Source of the DNA: DSPP01 sp964607165
GTDB lineage: Bacteria; Zixibacteria; MSB-5A5; DSPP01
NCBI GenBank assembly: GCA_964607165.1
Contig: CAZSIT010000004.1
Coordinates: 1-64,000, forward strand
Length of the DNA stretch: 64,000 bases
Direction of reading: 5' to 3'
How positions within the stretch are numbered: the first letter of the stretch is position 1; every line of letters begins with the position of its first letter. The translations under genes and the position numbers were made by a program. A model generated the notes under the pieces. That model ran no database searches, had not been told where the DNA came from, and was given only the letters and a program-made list of their open reading frames with translations. Below are positions 1 to 8,625 of this stretch, piece after piece.

Positions 1-1554
1 CTTTTCCTCCGGCAGCTCGGACATCAGAACGTCGAACCCGATTTTCCCCCCCTGCACGTGCCGCTCCAGAAGGGTTTCGAAAAGAGCATACGAATCTGGC
101 TTGGAGAAAAATTCCAACCATTCGCCTGACGACCCGGCCAAAAGCTCGGGATGGGAGATTAAAAGCGCCAAAAAGTCTCCTTCCATATCGGACGGCCCGG
201 CTATTTCCGATTTAGCCACTTGCTGGTCATTCGCTTTGCGCAGACGTTTGACGTAGCGCTCCAACAGGCGAAAGTCGAAATCCATCATCTTGGCGGAGTC
301 TTCCAGAAACAGCAGCGAACGGGCATCGTCGCGCATCCGGTTGGCAATGCCGGCTAAATCGAGCAAAACTTTTTCCTGCTCGGAAGCGGAAAGCGTTCCA
401 AAAGAGCCCACCTGTTTTTTGCGAAATTCAAGGTAGGTGAGCGTCTGTTTCAACAGTTCGTCGAACCCTTCCTTGCCGTGGTCGCGCACGAACGAATCGG
501 GGTCGTCCCCGGGCGGCAGCTGCACGACCTGCACGTTCAATCCGGCATCATAGAGATGCTCAACGGCGCGGAAGACGGCCGACTCGCCAGCGGCATCCCG
601 GTCGAAAATAATAATCACGTTCTCCGCAAAGCGCGCCAGCAAAATCGCCTGCTCGGCGGTAAAAGCGGTTCCCAAAGAGGCGGCGACGTTAAAAATTCCA
701 CGCTGATAGAGGGAAATTAAATCGATGTAGCCTTCGACTAAAATGGCGGTTTTGGATTTCCGAATTTCTTCCTTGGTGATTGCCAATCCGAAAAGCTCCT
801 TGCCTTTTTTATAGATGGGAGTTTCCGGACAGTTCAAATACTTGGGCTGGTCTTTGGGATTGACGGCGCGCCCCCCGAAGGCCACGATGCGCCCGGAAAT
901 GTTTTGAATCGGGAAAATAAAGCGGCGGCGAAAGCGGTCGTAGTGACCGCTCTGGGTTGGAATGCGCAGCATCGAATCTTTCTTTACCGCCAAACCGGCG
1001 ATGGTCAGGCTATCCAAGCTAATCCCCTTTTTCTTGCCGTAATCGATCATTCCTTCCCAAAACATCGGCGCATAGCCGATTTGAAAGGTGTCAATCATTT
1101 CACGCGTCACGCCCCGGCGGTTAAGATAGAACCAGCCTTCGCCGGAGACCTTTTCATCCTCCAACGACTCGCGGAAATAATCCTGCGCCACCGATACGGC
1201 CCCGTACAGCCGCTCGTAATAGTCGAGCTCTTTTTTATCCCGTTTCTCCGGAAGGTTGATATTGGCCTTGCGCGCCAGATAACGCAAGGCTTCGGGAAAG
1301 GAAAAATGCTCCAGGTCCATTACGAAGTTGAAAACGTCGCCCCCCTTGCCGCAGCCAAAACAGTGATACACGCCTTTTTCGGGCGAGACGGAAAACGAGG
1401 GCGTTTTTTCCTGGTGAAAGGGGCAAAGCCCCAGAAAATTTTTCCCTTTTTTCTTCAGCGTGAGATATTCGGAAACGATATCCACAACGTCGGTGGCATC
1501 GCGAACTTTATCCACCCATTCGTTGGATACGCTACCCTTTTTATTATTCTGCAT
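1..1554 (-). CDS. dnaG: DNA primase DnaG, N-terminal 518 residues (C-terminus beyond left edge)
   Basis: Synthesises RNA primers at the replication fork. The reading frame is open from an ATG at 1554 to the first base of the window. A CHC2 zinc-binding domain is visible (C44, H47, C65, C68), followed by the primase core and a TOPRIM fold with VEGYID (273-278) and the metal-binding FDRDAAG (317-323). The DnaB-interacting C-terminal domain is only partly present because of the window edge. An AAGG directly before the ATG is the only ribosome-binding signal. It follows mutS2 with a 117-nt gap that carries its own promoter. Family assignment is secure. Confidence 0.97.
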   Translation of the reverse strand, partial: MQNNKKGSVSNEWVDKVRDATDVVDIVSEYLTLKKKGKNFLGLCPFHQEKTPSFSVSPEKGVYHCFGCGKGGDVFNFVMDLEHFSFPEALRYLARKANINLPEKRDKKELDYYERLYGAVSVAQDYFRESLEDEKVSGEGWFYLNRRGVTREMIDTFQIGYAPMFWEGMIDYGKKKGISLDSLTIAGLAVKKDSMLRIPTQSGHYDRFRRRFIFPIQNISGRIVAFGGRAVNPKDQPKYLNCPETPIYKKGKELFGLAITKEEIRKSKTAILVEGYIDLISLYQRGIFNVAASLGTAFTAEQAILLARFAENVIIIFDRDAAGESAVFRAVEHLYDAGLNVQVVQLPPGDDPDSFVRDHGKEGFDELLKQTLTYLEFRKKQVGSFGTLSASEQEKVLLDLAGIANRMRDDARSLLFLEDSAKMMDFDFRLLERYVKRLRKANDQQVAKSEIAGPSDMEGDFLALLISHPELLAGSSGEWLEFFSKPDSYALFETLLERHVQGGKIGFDVLMSELPEEK

Positions 1555-1647
1555 CCTTACAATCCAATCTTTGTTTCGGTTAAACGCCCGGCTTTTTTCT
1601 CGTAGATACTCACAAGACCGCCGGGACTTTCTCTCTTATACGCCGGA

Positions 1648-1675
1648 AATATAACCCGGTTTTAAAAAAAGTCAA
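1648..1675 (-). promoter_or_regulatory. Putative sigma-70 promoter of dnaG
   Basis: On the minus strand TTGACT (1675-1670) is followed after 16 nt by TATATT (1653-1648). The -35 box overlaps the mutS2 stop codon. This would give dnaG a leader of roughly 85 nt and let it be transcribed independently of mutS2. Confidence 0.55.
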
Positions 1676-4026
1676 CCTTTGAGTTTCACAATCGTCACGC
1701 CATCGCCCCCCTCACCCAATTCGCCCAGACGCGCTTCTTCCACGGCTGCGTGAGCTTTCAGGAATTCACTCACCCGCTTGCGCAAAACACCGGTTCCCTT
1801 GCCGTGAACGATGCGCACGAATGGAAAACCGAGAAGTAGCGCCTTGTCGAGAAAACGGTCAACCTGTTCAACGGCCTCATCGCCAGTAAGCCCGCGTAAA
1901 TCCAGCTCGGAAGAAAGTTTTTCATCATATTGTGCTTGGTGAGCAGTCCCTCGCTTCACTTCAGTAGAAGCAATGGACTGAAGATTGCTCGGTTTCAACC
2001 GGTACGTTTTCCCTTCAATTTCCACTACCGCTTCCGTATTGGAAAGCGAGACTAAAGTTCCTTTAGCGTTCAAAACGGAAACATAGACCTGATTTCCAAC
2101 TTTCGGAAGCTCGCCCGATAGCACGATTTTTTCCTGCAGCCGTTCCCGTTCTATTTCCAGCTCTTGTAAGCGAGCGGCGGTCTGGCGGCGTGCCGCTTCC
2201 AAAGCCGCTTGGTCTTTCGCTTGCTTTTTGGCCGATGCAATCAGCTCATCAATTTCTTTGCGCGCTTGCCGTACAAAATAGGCCGCTTCTTCGAGTGCCT
2301 TCTTTCTTTTTTCTTTTTCAAACTGCTTAAAACTTTCCTGCTCGATTTTCAGCGCCTCTTCACCAACGGAAAGTCTCTGTTCCCGCTCTTCCAATTCCTT
2401 CAATTTATTCTCCAGCCAACTTTCCTTTTCGGCTACCCGCGCCAGCAAGGTCGAAAGCTCTCTTTCCTTCGAGCCGACTTTAGATTTCGCTTCGGAAACG
2501 ATGGGCTCGGGCAAATCCATTCGGGAAGCCAGTTCGATGGCAAAGCTCCCGCCGGGGATTCCCGTTTTCAAACGATAGGTTGGCCGCAGGGTTTGAATAT
2601 CAAAATCCAGCGAAGCGTTCTGCATTCCGGAATAAACCTCGGGCAAGGTCTTTAAACTCGAATAATGAGTGGTCACTATGACCTTTGCACCCAGTTGGTG
2701 CAGATAACCTAAAAACGCTTCGGCCAAGGCGGCCCCTTCTTTCGGGTCGGTTCCGGAAAGCAGCTCGTCGAACAAAAGCAAACTCTCTGACGTCAAATCT
2801 TTTAAACTTTCTTTCAGCCGAACCAAATGCGCCGAAAAGCTGGAAAGCGAGAGTTCAATCGATTGCTCATCTCCAATCGTGGCAAAAATTTTTTTGAAAA
2901 TCGGCAGGTGCGTTCCTTCCCTGGCTGGGATGGGAAAGCCGGCTTGAAACATCAAAGCCGAAAGTCCGGCCAATTTCAAGGCAACCGTTTTCCCTCCGGC
3001 ATTCGGGCCGGAGATAAGCAGAAGGTGATGGGATTTGGAAAGGGTCAAATCATTTGCCACTACACCGGCCGGTTCATACTGACCGTGCGCAAAAAGCAAA
3101 AGCGGATGCCGCGCGCTTTTAAGAATCAAATCATTATCGGAAAGTTCCGGCAAAACCCCATCGATTCGCTGTCCAAAGTTTGCCAGCCCCCAAAAACAGT
3201 CCAACTCGACAAGAACCTTGAATTCTCTCTCCAATTTCTCGTGCCGCTCGACGACCATTGCTGAAAGATTGAGCAAAATCCGCTTAACTTCCTCTTCTTC
3301 CGCCAGCTCGGCTTCTTTCAGTTCGTTGTTTGCCTCCAGCGTAGCCACGGGTTCGGCAAAAAAAGTGGCGCCGGAGGCCGAGCGGTCGTGAACGATCGCT
3401 TTTTTCAAATCCGGGTCTTTTTCACCGTAAGGAATTACATAACGTCCTTCGCGAAGGGTTACATACCCTTCCGGTTTCCCCGTCAAACCTTTTTTGGCTA
3501 AAATATTCCAGAGGCGGTCTTCAATCTTAACTTTTAAGGCCCGAATCTTCTGCCGCAAGGACTTCAAAAGAGCGGATGCGGAGTCTTTTACTTCGCCGGT
3601 TGGTTCTAACGCCTTAAAACAGGCGTCCGGAAAAATCTTATCCACTTGTAACGACGAAAGAAATTCAGCCAAAACCGGAAATCGCTCCTGCAGACCTTTC
3701 TTTGCTCCAACCAATCGATTTACCAACGAAAAGAATTGCGCCACCTCCCAGAGTTCCTTGGGGGCAAGAGTGATTCCTTCAATTTTGAGCTTGGGGAAAA
3801 GCGGCGAGAGGTCCTCGAACCGTTCCAATGGAAAGGGAACATGGCTTTTAAGAATCTCCAGAAGTTCTCCCACCAGTTTCTGCCGGGCCAAAAGTTTTTC
3901 ACGCTCAAGCAGCGGCTGTAAAGCCAAAAGCTCTTTTGCACCGGCCGGTGAAAGCGCAAAGCCGGCGGCAACTTTTTTAACTTTTCCGAATTCTAAAGCT
4001 TCTTGAGTTTGTAAATCGGCTACCAT
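1672..4026 (-). CDS. mutS2: MutS2 family ATPase/endonuclease
   Basis: A 784-aa protein of usual MutS2 length. It has a core/clamp region, an ABC-type ATPase with Walker A GPNAGGKT (340-347) and Walker B LLLFDELLSGTDP, a long charged coiled coil, and a C-terminal Smr domain (about 705-784) with LDLRGLT and HGKGTGVLR. MutS2 proteins suppress homeologous recombination in some bacteria and split collided ribosomes in others; the sequence does not say which applies here. The neighbourhood rpsU-yqeY-cvpA-mutS2-dnaG is translation- and replication-related. A strong hairpin lies 12 nt before the start codon. Confidence 0.96.
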   Translation of the reverse strand: MVADLQTQEALEFGKVKKVAAGFALSPAGAKELLALQPLLEREKLLARQKLVGELLEILKSHVPFPLERFEDLSPLFPKLKIEGITLAPKELWEVAQFFSLVNRLVGAKKGLQERFPVLAEFLSSLQVDKIFPDACFKALEPTGEVKDSASALLKSLRQKIRALKVKIEDRLWNILAKKGLTGKPEGYVTLREGRYVIPYGEKDPDLKKAIVHDRSASGATFFAEPVATLEANNELKEAELAEEEEVKRILLNLSAMVVERHEKLEREFKVLVELDCFWGLANFGQRIDGVLPELSDNDLILKSARHPLLLFAHGQYEPAGVVANDLTLSKSHHLLLISGPNAGGKTVALKLAGLSALMFQAGFPIPAREGTHLPIFKKIFATIGDEQSIELSLSSFSAHLVRLKESLKDLTSESLLLFDELLSGTDPKEGAALAEAFLGYLHQLGAKVIVTTHYSSLKTLPEVYSGMQNASLDFDIQTLRPTYRLKTGIPGGSFAIELASRMDLPEPIVSEAKSKVGSKERELSTLLARVAEKESWLENKLKELEEREQRLSVGEEALKIEQESFKQFEKEKRKKALEEAAYFVRQARKEIDELIASAKKQAKDQAALEAARRQTAARLQELEIERERLQEKIVLSGELPKVGNQVYVSVLNAKGTLVSLSNTEAVVEIEGKTYRLKPSNLQSIASTEVKRGTAHQAQYDEKLSSELDLRGLTGDEAVEQVDRFLDKALLLGFPFVRIVHGKGTGVLRKRVSEFLKAHAAVEEARLGELGEGGDGVTIVKLKG

Positions 4027-4060
4027 AATAAAACAATCCCCGGAGCAACTGCTCCGGGGC
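4027..4060 (-). terminator. GC-rich hairpin between cvpA and mutS2, terminator or attenuator
   Basis: The stem pairs CCCCGGAGCA (4038-4047) with TGCTCCGGGG (4050-4059), leaving a 2-nt gap that will open to a 4-nt loop. In the minus-strand transcript it is followed by ATTGTTTTATT and then immediately by the mutS2 ATG. It could end cvpA transcripts or limit mutS2 translation. A near-identical stem lies just before the acyl-CoA dehydrogenase start at 43830. Confidence 0.6.
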
Positions 4061-4109
4061 TTCTTAAAAACGAAAATTAAAAGTTAGATTCTCAAATGCT
4101 TCATTAACA

Positions 4110-4757
4110 CTACGGAGTTTTTCCGAAGCGTTCCTCCAGATTAGCCAAAACCCGCGCCACCCGTTCGCCGTAGCGGCCGTCGTCCCGGCCAAAACCAATC
4201 CGGCGGTTGTCGTAACTTTTGGTGGCCAGCCGGGTGTCCAAAGCCGAGCGGATTTTGGGCATAAAGTCCGGGCTTTTGGGATGCATAAAACCGGTGCTTT
4301 CGTAAATCATCGGCACCGACCCGGTCATCGCCGGCGCTAAAAAGGAATTCTCTATCGACTGGTAAAACCTCTGCGGCAGAGGAAGGAAGAAAAACAGGAA
4401 GATGACAAAGCCGACCACAATCCATCCCCGGACGAAACCGACCAGCGCGCCACCGAGCTGGTCCAGCTTCCCCAACCCGGAAAGAGAGGCGACCTTGTAA
4501 AAAATCATTCCCAGAATCCGGAAAAGAACGTAAAAAGCGACCAGGATAATAACGAACGAGAGAAAAGAAACTAAAACCGGCGAAGCCTTCATATGCGCAA
4601 GCACCCAGGCGGTGATGGCATCGACTTTGTTGATGGCCAGAATGACCCCGACCACCAAGCCAACAAACCCCATCCCCTCGCGGATTAGTCCCCGCCGCAC
4701 ACCCAGAGCTATCGAACCGATTAAAAGAGCGATTAACACAAAATCCAGCCAGTTCAT
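4110..4757 (-). CDS. cvpA: CvpA family inner-membrane protein
   Basis: A 215-aa protein with four predicted membrane segments (about residues 3-22, 28-46, 61-85 and 100-123) and a polar C-terminal tail. CvpA proteins are linked to colicin V production and to envelope or bile stress tolerance, but the molecular activity is not settled. In many Firmicutes a cvpA homologue also precedes mutS2, so the context supports the family call. The start ATG is preceded by GGAGGGG at good spacing. Confidence 0.85.
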   Translation of the reverse strand: MNWLDFVLIALLIGSIALGVRRGLIREGMGFVGLVVGVILAINKVDAITAWVLAHMKASPVLVSFLSFVIILVAFYVLFRILGMIFYKVASLSGLGKLDQLGGALVGFVRGWIVVGFVIFLFFFLPLPQRFYQSIENSFLAPAMTGSVPMIYESTGFMHPKSPDFMPKIRSALDTRLATKSYDNRRIGFGRDDGRYGERVARVLANLEERFGKTP

Positions 4758-4860
4758 AACCCACCCCTCCGTAAGTTAAGGTTTATGTTTTCCGCTCGGA
4801 TTGGCGAGGAAAACTCGGAAATAGCCATTTCGGAGTATCCTGAAACCCAGCGGTCTTCCG

Positions 4861-4896
4861 ATAAAAAAAGCCGCCCGCTTTTAGATTTCAGGCAGC
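4861..4896 (-). terminator. Rho-independent terminator after yqeY
   Basis: In the minus-strand transcript GCTGCCTG pairs with CGGGCGGC (8 bp with two G-U pairs; plus-strand 4889-4896 and 4870-4877) and is followed by seven U residues (4869-4863) and AUC. It would end the rpsU-yqeY transcript before cvpA. Confidence 0.7.
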
Positions 4897-4923
4897 CCAT
4901 TTTCATACAAAGTTTCAAACCTA

Positions 4924-5370
4924 TCATCCTCCCAAAAAGGAATTGACCATCGTATTTACTTTCTTCCCATCGGCACGTCCGCGCACTTTGGGCATTAAGC
5001 TTTTCATAACCTTCCCCAAATCGGTGCCGGAGAGGGCCCCCACTTCGGCAATCGTGCTTTTGATTATGTCGGATAATTCAGAATCTGAAAGCTCGGCCGG
5101 CAAGTAGGATTGAACAATTGCCAACTCGGCCTCTTCTTTGGCTACCAAATCAGGACGATTTCCCTTTTTGAATTCTTCTATCGATTCTTTCCGCTTTTTT
5201 ACCGACGAGGAGAGAACCAAGAGAGTCTCCTCGTCGGTAAGCGGATGCTTTAAATCAATTTCCTTGTAGCGGATTTCCGATTTTAAGATGCGCAAAACGC
5301 CGGTCTTGACCTTGTCGCCCGATTTTTGGGCGGGGATCAGGTCGGCGTCAATCCGCTCTTTTATTCCCAT
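4924..5370 (-). CDS. yqeY: GatB/YqeY domain protein
   Basis: A 148-aa stand-alone YqeY protein, related to the tail of the amidotransferase subunit GatB that contacts tRNA. Its role is not firmly established. The family pattern is visible: MGIKERI at the N-terminus, LRILKSEI, a QSYLPAELSD segment, and a C-terminal DLGKVMKSLMPKVRGRADGK stretch. It overlaps rpsU by 10 nt, the conserved rpsU-yqeY pairing of many bacteria, so the two are probably co-translated. A terminator follows. Confidence 0.95.
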   Translation of the reverse strand: MGIKERIDADLIPAQKSGDKVKTGVLRILKSEIRYKEIDLKHPLTDEETLLVLSSSVKKRKESIEEFKKGNRPDLVAKEEAELAIVQSYLPAELSDSELSDIIKSTIAEVGALSGTDLGKVMKSLMPKVRGRADGKKVNTMVNSFLGG

Positions 5371-5561
5371 TCTTCCATCATTTGCTGGCGGCGGGTTTTG
5401 CGTTTGGCCGCGGCCAGTTTTCTTTTACGGCGTTCGGATGGTTTCTCGAAGTGTTGGTGCTTTTTAATTTCAGCCAATATTCCGCTCCTTTCGCAAGATT
5501 TGTTAAATCTGCGTAAAGCCTTCTCGAAAGTTTCATCCTCCCGCACTCTAACGCCGGTCAT
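5361..5561 (-). CDS. rpsU: 30S ribosomal protein S21
   Basis: A 66-aa basic protein with the S21 signature GVRVREDETFEKALRRFNK and a lysine/arginine-rich second half. S21 joins the 30S platform near the 3' end of 16S rRNA and assists mRNA base pairing at initiation. A strong AAAGGGGG lies 7 nt before the ATG. It is first in its operon, behind a well-formed promoter, and overlaps yqeY. Confidence 0.97.
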   Translation of the reverse strand: MTGVRVREDETFEKALRRFNKSCERSGILAEIKKHQHFEKPSERRKRKLAAAKRKTRRQQMMEEWE

Positions 5562-5626
5562 TACATCGACCCCCTTTCACGGTTAGGCGTCGGCGGAAGT
5601 TTCCGTTAACTACTACCTCGCTATTA

Positions 5627-5654
5627 AATATAAGCATAAACCTCGTTTCGTCAA
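5627..5654 (-). promoter_or_regulatory. Putative sigma-70 promoter of rpsU-yqeY
   Basis: TTGACG (5654-5649), a 16-nt spacer and TATATT (5632-5627) on the minus strand, placed between the rsmE stop and the rpsU start. Transcription would begin about 60 nt before the rpsU ATG. Confidence 0.6.
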
Positions 5655-5657
5655 GAG

Positions 5658-6392
5658 TTAAAGCTCAACTCTAAGAGTAAGTATCTGGGAAAGTAAAACC
5701 AGCCCAGCGGTCTCCGTGCGCAAGCGTCGGGGGCCTAAATGAACAAGCCCGGCACCTGTATTCTCAAGAATTAAGACTTCCTCGGGGGCAAAACCACCCT
5801 CCGGTCCAATTATTCCCATTATTTTTTGCCCTTTTCCTATACTTTCAGTAACCGGTTTTGCTTCCGGCACCGGGTGGGCGGCTAAAATTTCACCATCCCT
5901 TCCTCTATCAATAACTTCGGCAAGGCCGGACAAAACCTCTACCCCAGGAATAACCGAACGGCGGGACTGCTTGAAAGCGGCCATTGCTACCCTTTGCCAG
6001 CGGGCTCGGTTTTTGGCCATTTGTTCTTTACCCCATTTGACTTCGCTGTAGCGGGCAAAGAAGGGATAAACGGCAAAAACTCCGATTTCGGTCGCTTTTT
6101 CCACCAGCCAGTCCAGCTTTTCCCCTTTGGTAAGACCGACGGCTATAGATACCTGGGTTTTTGGTTCGTTTTTGTTCTGCTCGGTTTTGATAATTCTGGC
6201 CTCAAGCTCGGTGGCTGAAGTCACTACCACTTCAGCTTCAAAAGAACGCCCCAAACCATCCGAGGCAAAAATCAAATCTCCCTTTTTATGGCGCAGAACC
6301 TTCAGCGCGTGGCGGGCTTCCTCGTCCCGCAAGACGAGAACACCATCCCCGACATCCTCGGGCAGAACATGAAACTGGGTGACGATTCGCAC
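5658..6392 (-). CDS. rsmE: 16S rRNA (uracil-1498-N3)-methyltransferase RsmE
   Basis: A 244-aa SPOUT-fold methyltransferase that modifies U1498 of 16S rRNA using S-adenosylmethionine. Family marks are GLTKGEKLDWLVEKATEIGV (87-106), GPEGGF (196-201) and LRTETAGL (224-231), the last two building the SAM-binding knot. The start is a GTG two bases after the prmA stop with no Shine-Dalgarno, so translation is probably coupled to prmA. prmA-rsmE next to dnaJ is a widespread arrangement. Confidence 0.95.
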   Translation of the reverse strand: MRIVTQFHVLPEDVGDGVLVLRDEEARHALKVLRHKKGDLIFASDGLGRSFEAEVVVTSATELEARIIKTEQNKNEPKTQVSIAVGLTKGEKLDWLVEKATEIGVFAVYPFFARYSEVKWGKEQMAKNRARWQRVAMAAFKQSRRSVIPGVEVLSGLAEVIDRGRDGEILAAHPVPEAKPVTESIGKGQKIMGIIGPEGGFAPEEVLILENTGAGLVHLGPRRLRTETAGLVLLSQILTLRVEL

Positions 6393-6394
6393 GT

Positions 6395-7246
6395 TTAGGG
6401 AGAAATTATCAAACAGGCCCAGTCGGAATCGCGTCCCAGAGCCACCAGTTTTGCTTTTTCCCGGCCTAAAAACCTTCTCAATTGGGACAACTGGTAGGTT
6501 AAAATACCGGAGGCAACCAGAAGTCCATCCGGTTTAAGAGCAAAAGCAAAACGTGGAAAAAAGTTTACTACCTGTGAAAGTATAAGGTTGGCAAAAATCA
6601 AATCATATTTCTCTTTTGGGATTTTCTCAAACGATCCTAACCGGAGCTGAATTTTTTTTGAAACCTTATTAAGCGTGATGTTTTCTTTAGCATTTTCAAC
6701 CGCCAGAGAGTCGTTATCAATCCCCAGAACCCCTTTCGCACCCAGCTTGGCTGAAAAAATCGCCAGAATGCCGGAGCCGGTGCCGAAATCCAGAACTTTC
6801 ATTCCCGGCCGGACCAAAGCAGCGGCTGCCTGGCAGCAGAGCTGGGTAGTGGCATGCTCGCCGGTTCCAAAGGCCATTTTCGGCTCAATGATAATTTCAT
6901 TTTTATGGTGACCCCTTTTCCAAGGCGGCGCTATCCACCAGTTAGGAGCAATCTGACGCGGCCGAAAACCTTTTTTGGACTGCGCCACCCAGTCGAATTC
7001 TTTTTCGTAGCGAACCGAAGCTTTACCCTGAAAAAAGTGCGGGTTTTCCAAGGAAAGCCGGGCAAGGAAATTGGCCAGCTTGATTTTTTTCTGCGCCACC
7101 GAGTCTTGGGTTGAAACATAGCCAATGACCTTGAGCTTTTTACCGTTTTCTTCCAGCAAAAGATTATGGGAAAGATTTTGGATGAAAAAACCGGTGACTG
7201 ATTCTTCCAGCCGTTTGTCTATTTCAGCTACCAGCGCGCAATACAT
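6395..7246 (-). CDS. prmA: Ribosomal protein L11 methyltransferase PrmA
   Basis: A 283-aa class I methyltransferase that trimethylates ribosomal protein L11. The N-terminal L11-binding domain is followed by EPKMAFGTGEHATT, the SAM motif LDFGTGSG (152-159), an acidic GIDNDS and IFANL (217-221). Length and motif order match the family. It lies downstream of dnaJ, separated by a 135-nt gap filled by a palindromic repeat. Confidence 0.95.
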   Translation of the reverse strand: MYCALVAEIDKRLEESVTGFFIQNLSHNLLLEENGKKLKVIGYVSTQDSVAQKKIKLANFLARLSLENPHFFQGKASVRYEKEFDWVAQSKKGFRPRQIAPNWWIAPPWKRGHHKNEIIIEPKMAFGTGEHATTQLCCQAAAALVRPGMKVLDFGTGSGILAIFSAKLGAKGVLGIDNDSLAVENAKENITLNKVSKKIQLRLGSFEKIPKEKYDLIFANLILSQVVNFFPRFAFALKPDGLLVASGILTYQLSQLRRFLGREKAKLVALGRDSDWACLIISP

Positions 7247-7270
7247 TTGCAGATACTCTTATGAAAAAGT

Positions 7271-7360
7271 GGCGCAGGATAAAGGGCTTCCGCAGGAGCA
7301 GAGACCATATCCTGCGTATTTCCAGCATTCCCGCAGGTTGAACAAAACTCAACCTGCGCC
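7271..7360. repeat. Compound palindromic repeat between dnaJ and prmA
   Basis: Outer arms GGCGCAGG (7271-7278) and CCTGCGCC (7353-7360) enclose two nested stems: CGCAGGATA/TATCCTGCG (7273-7281 with 7308-7316) and GCAGGTTGA/TCAACCTGC (7333-7341 with 7349-7357). In the minus-strand transcript the second structure is followed by ACTTTTTC, so the element may also weaken read-through from dnaJ into prmA. Confidence 0.75.
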
Positions 7361-7381
7361 ACAAAAACAACTATTCATTCC

Positions 7382-8551
7382 TTAAACTCCCAAAGTTTCC
7401 TTCAAGCGGTCGATAAAACTTTTATCCTTAGGAGGTTTAAAGCCGGGCATTTCTGAAAGCTGTTTCAGCAGCTTCCTCTCCTCCGAAGAAAGTGAAGTCG
7501 GAACCCAAACCAAAACCTGAATGACTTCATCTCCTTTGGGATAGCCGTGCAGTTCCGGAATCCCGCGCCCGCGCAGGCGAAAAGCTTTTCCGGATTGAGT
7601 TCCGGCAGGAATTTTCAAAGAAACCTTTCCGTCCAGGGTGGGGACTTCAATCTCATCCCCTAGGGCCGCTTGGAGGAAACTTATCGGTATTTGGGCAATA
7701 ATATCGTTTCCCTGCCGCTTAAAGGTGGAGTGCTCTTCTTCTTCGATGAACACGTAAACATCTCCCGGAGGGCCGCCGTGCGCCCCGGCATCCCCTACAC
7801 CCCGAATCGGAATGTAGTTGCCCGTTGCCACTCCGGCGGGCACCTTGACGTTTATAGTCGAAGTCCCCTTCACCCGTCCCTGCCCGGCGCAGTGGGTGCA
7901 ATGCCGTTCGATAATTTGACCTTCGCCCCCGCAGCGGGGGCAGGTGGTGACGGTCATCATCTGACCGAAAATCGACTGGCGCACCTGGCGCACTTCGCCG
8001 GCGCCCCGGCATTGCGGACAGGGGATGCGGGAACTCCCTTTTTCCGCTCCCGTTCCGCCGCAAACCTCGCAGGAAACCATCCGCTTTAACTTGATGGTTT
8101 TTTCGACCCCTTTGGCCACCTCTTCCAAAGTCAGGCGCAGTTCAACTTTCAGGTCGCGGCCTTTTTGCCCGGTTGTCCGCCGGCTGCGCCGGCCTCCGCC
8201 GGACGCCGGGCCAAATATATCCTCAAAACCTCCCAGCCCGCCAAAGTCGCGCATAAATGAGCGCAGGGCATCCGACAAATCGAAGGCGCCAAAATTAAAG
8301 TCGGCATATTGCGGACCGGCGCCGGCCGGTACGTGGCCGAACTGGTCGTAGCGGCGGCGCTTTTCCGTGTCGCGCAAAACCTCGTAGGCCTCGGCCACTT
8401 CTTTGAATTTTTCCTCGGCCTGCTTGTTGCCCGGATTTTTATCGGGATGATACTGAAACGCCAGTTTGCGATAAGCGTTTTTTATGTCATCTTCGGCGGC
8501 GCCCCGCTCCACTCCCAAAACTTCGTAATAGTCCCGTTTGGACATCGCCAT
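7382..8551 (-). CDS. dnaJ: Chaperone protein DnaJ
   Basis: A full-length type I Hsp40 (389 aa) that stimulates the ATPase of DnaK and binds unfolded clients. The order is a J domain with HPD (35-37), a Gly/Phe-rich linker, four CxxCxGxG zinc repeats (161-168, 178-185, 204-211, 218-225) and the C-terminal substrate-binding domains. Two in-frame ATGs compete: 8551, and 8545, which gives the usual MSKRDYYEVLG start. A TATATT box 8 nt before the second ATG suggests a leaderless mRNA. dnaK is not present in this locus. Confidence 0.96.
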   Translation of the reverse strand: MAMSKRDYYEVLGVERGAAEDDIKNAYRKLAFQYHPDKNPGNKQAEEKFKEVAEAYEVLRDTEKRRRYDQFGHVPAGAGPQYADFNFGAFDLSDALRSFMRDFGGLGGFEDIFGPASGGGRRSRRTTGQKGRDLKVELRLTLEEVAKGVEKTIKLKRMVSCEVCGGTGAEKGSSRIPCPQCRGAGEVRQVRQSIFGQMMTVTTCPRCGGEGQIIERHCTHCAGQGRVKGTSTINVKVPAGVATGNYIPIRGVGDAGAHGGPPGDVYVFIEEEEHSTFKRQGNDIIAQIPISFLQAALGDEIEVPTLDGKVSLKIPAGTQSGKAFRLRGRGIPELHGYPKGDEVIQVLVWVPTSLSSEERKLLKQLSEMPGFKPPKDKSFIDRLKETLGV

Positions 8552-8553
8552 TT

Positions 8554-8582
8554 AATATATCGGGATTTTCAAACCGAAGCAA
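8554..8582 (-). promoter_or_regulatory. Possible promoter giving a leaderless dnaJ mRNA
   Basis: TTGCTT (8582-8577), a 17-nt spacer and TATATT (8559-8554). The -10 box ends 8 nt before the ATG at 8545, so the predicted start of transcription falls on or next to that codon. No Shine-Dalgarno is visible. The -35 match is weak. Confidence 0.35.
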
Positions 8583-8625
8583 TCCGCAGGAAGAAACCGG
8601 GGGAAATCCGAACCCAAAGCCGCCT

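Noticed and set aside
904..1605. Long plus-strand open frame (233 codons) opposite dnaG
   Set aside because: Lies antisense to conserved dnaG sequence and has no signal, motif or ribosome-binding site. Many similar frames oppose mutS2, dxs, metE and the acyl-CoA dehydrogenases.
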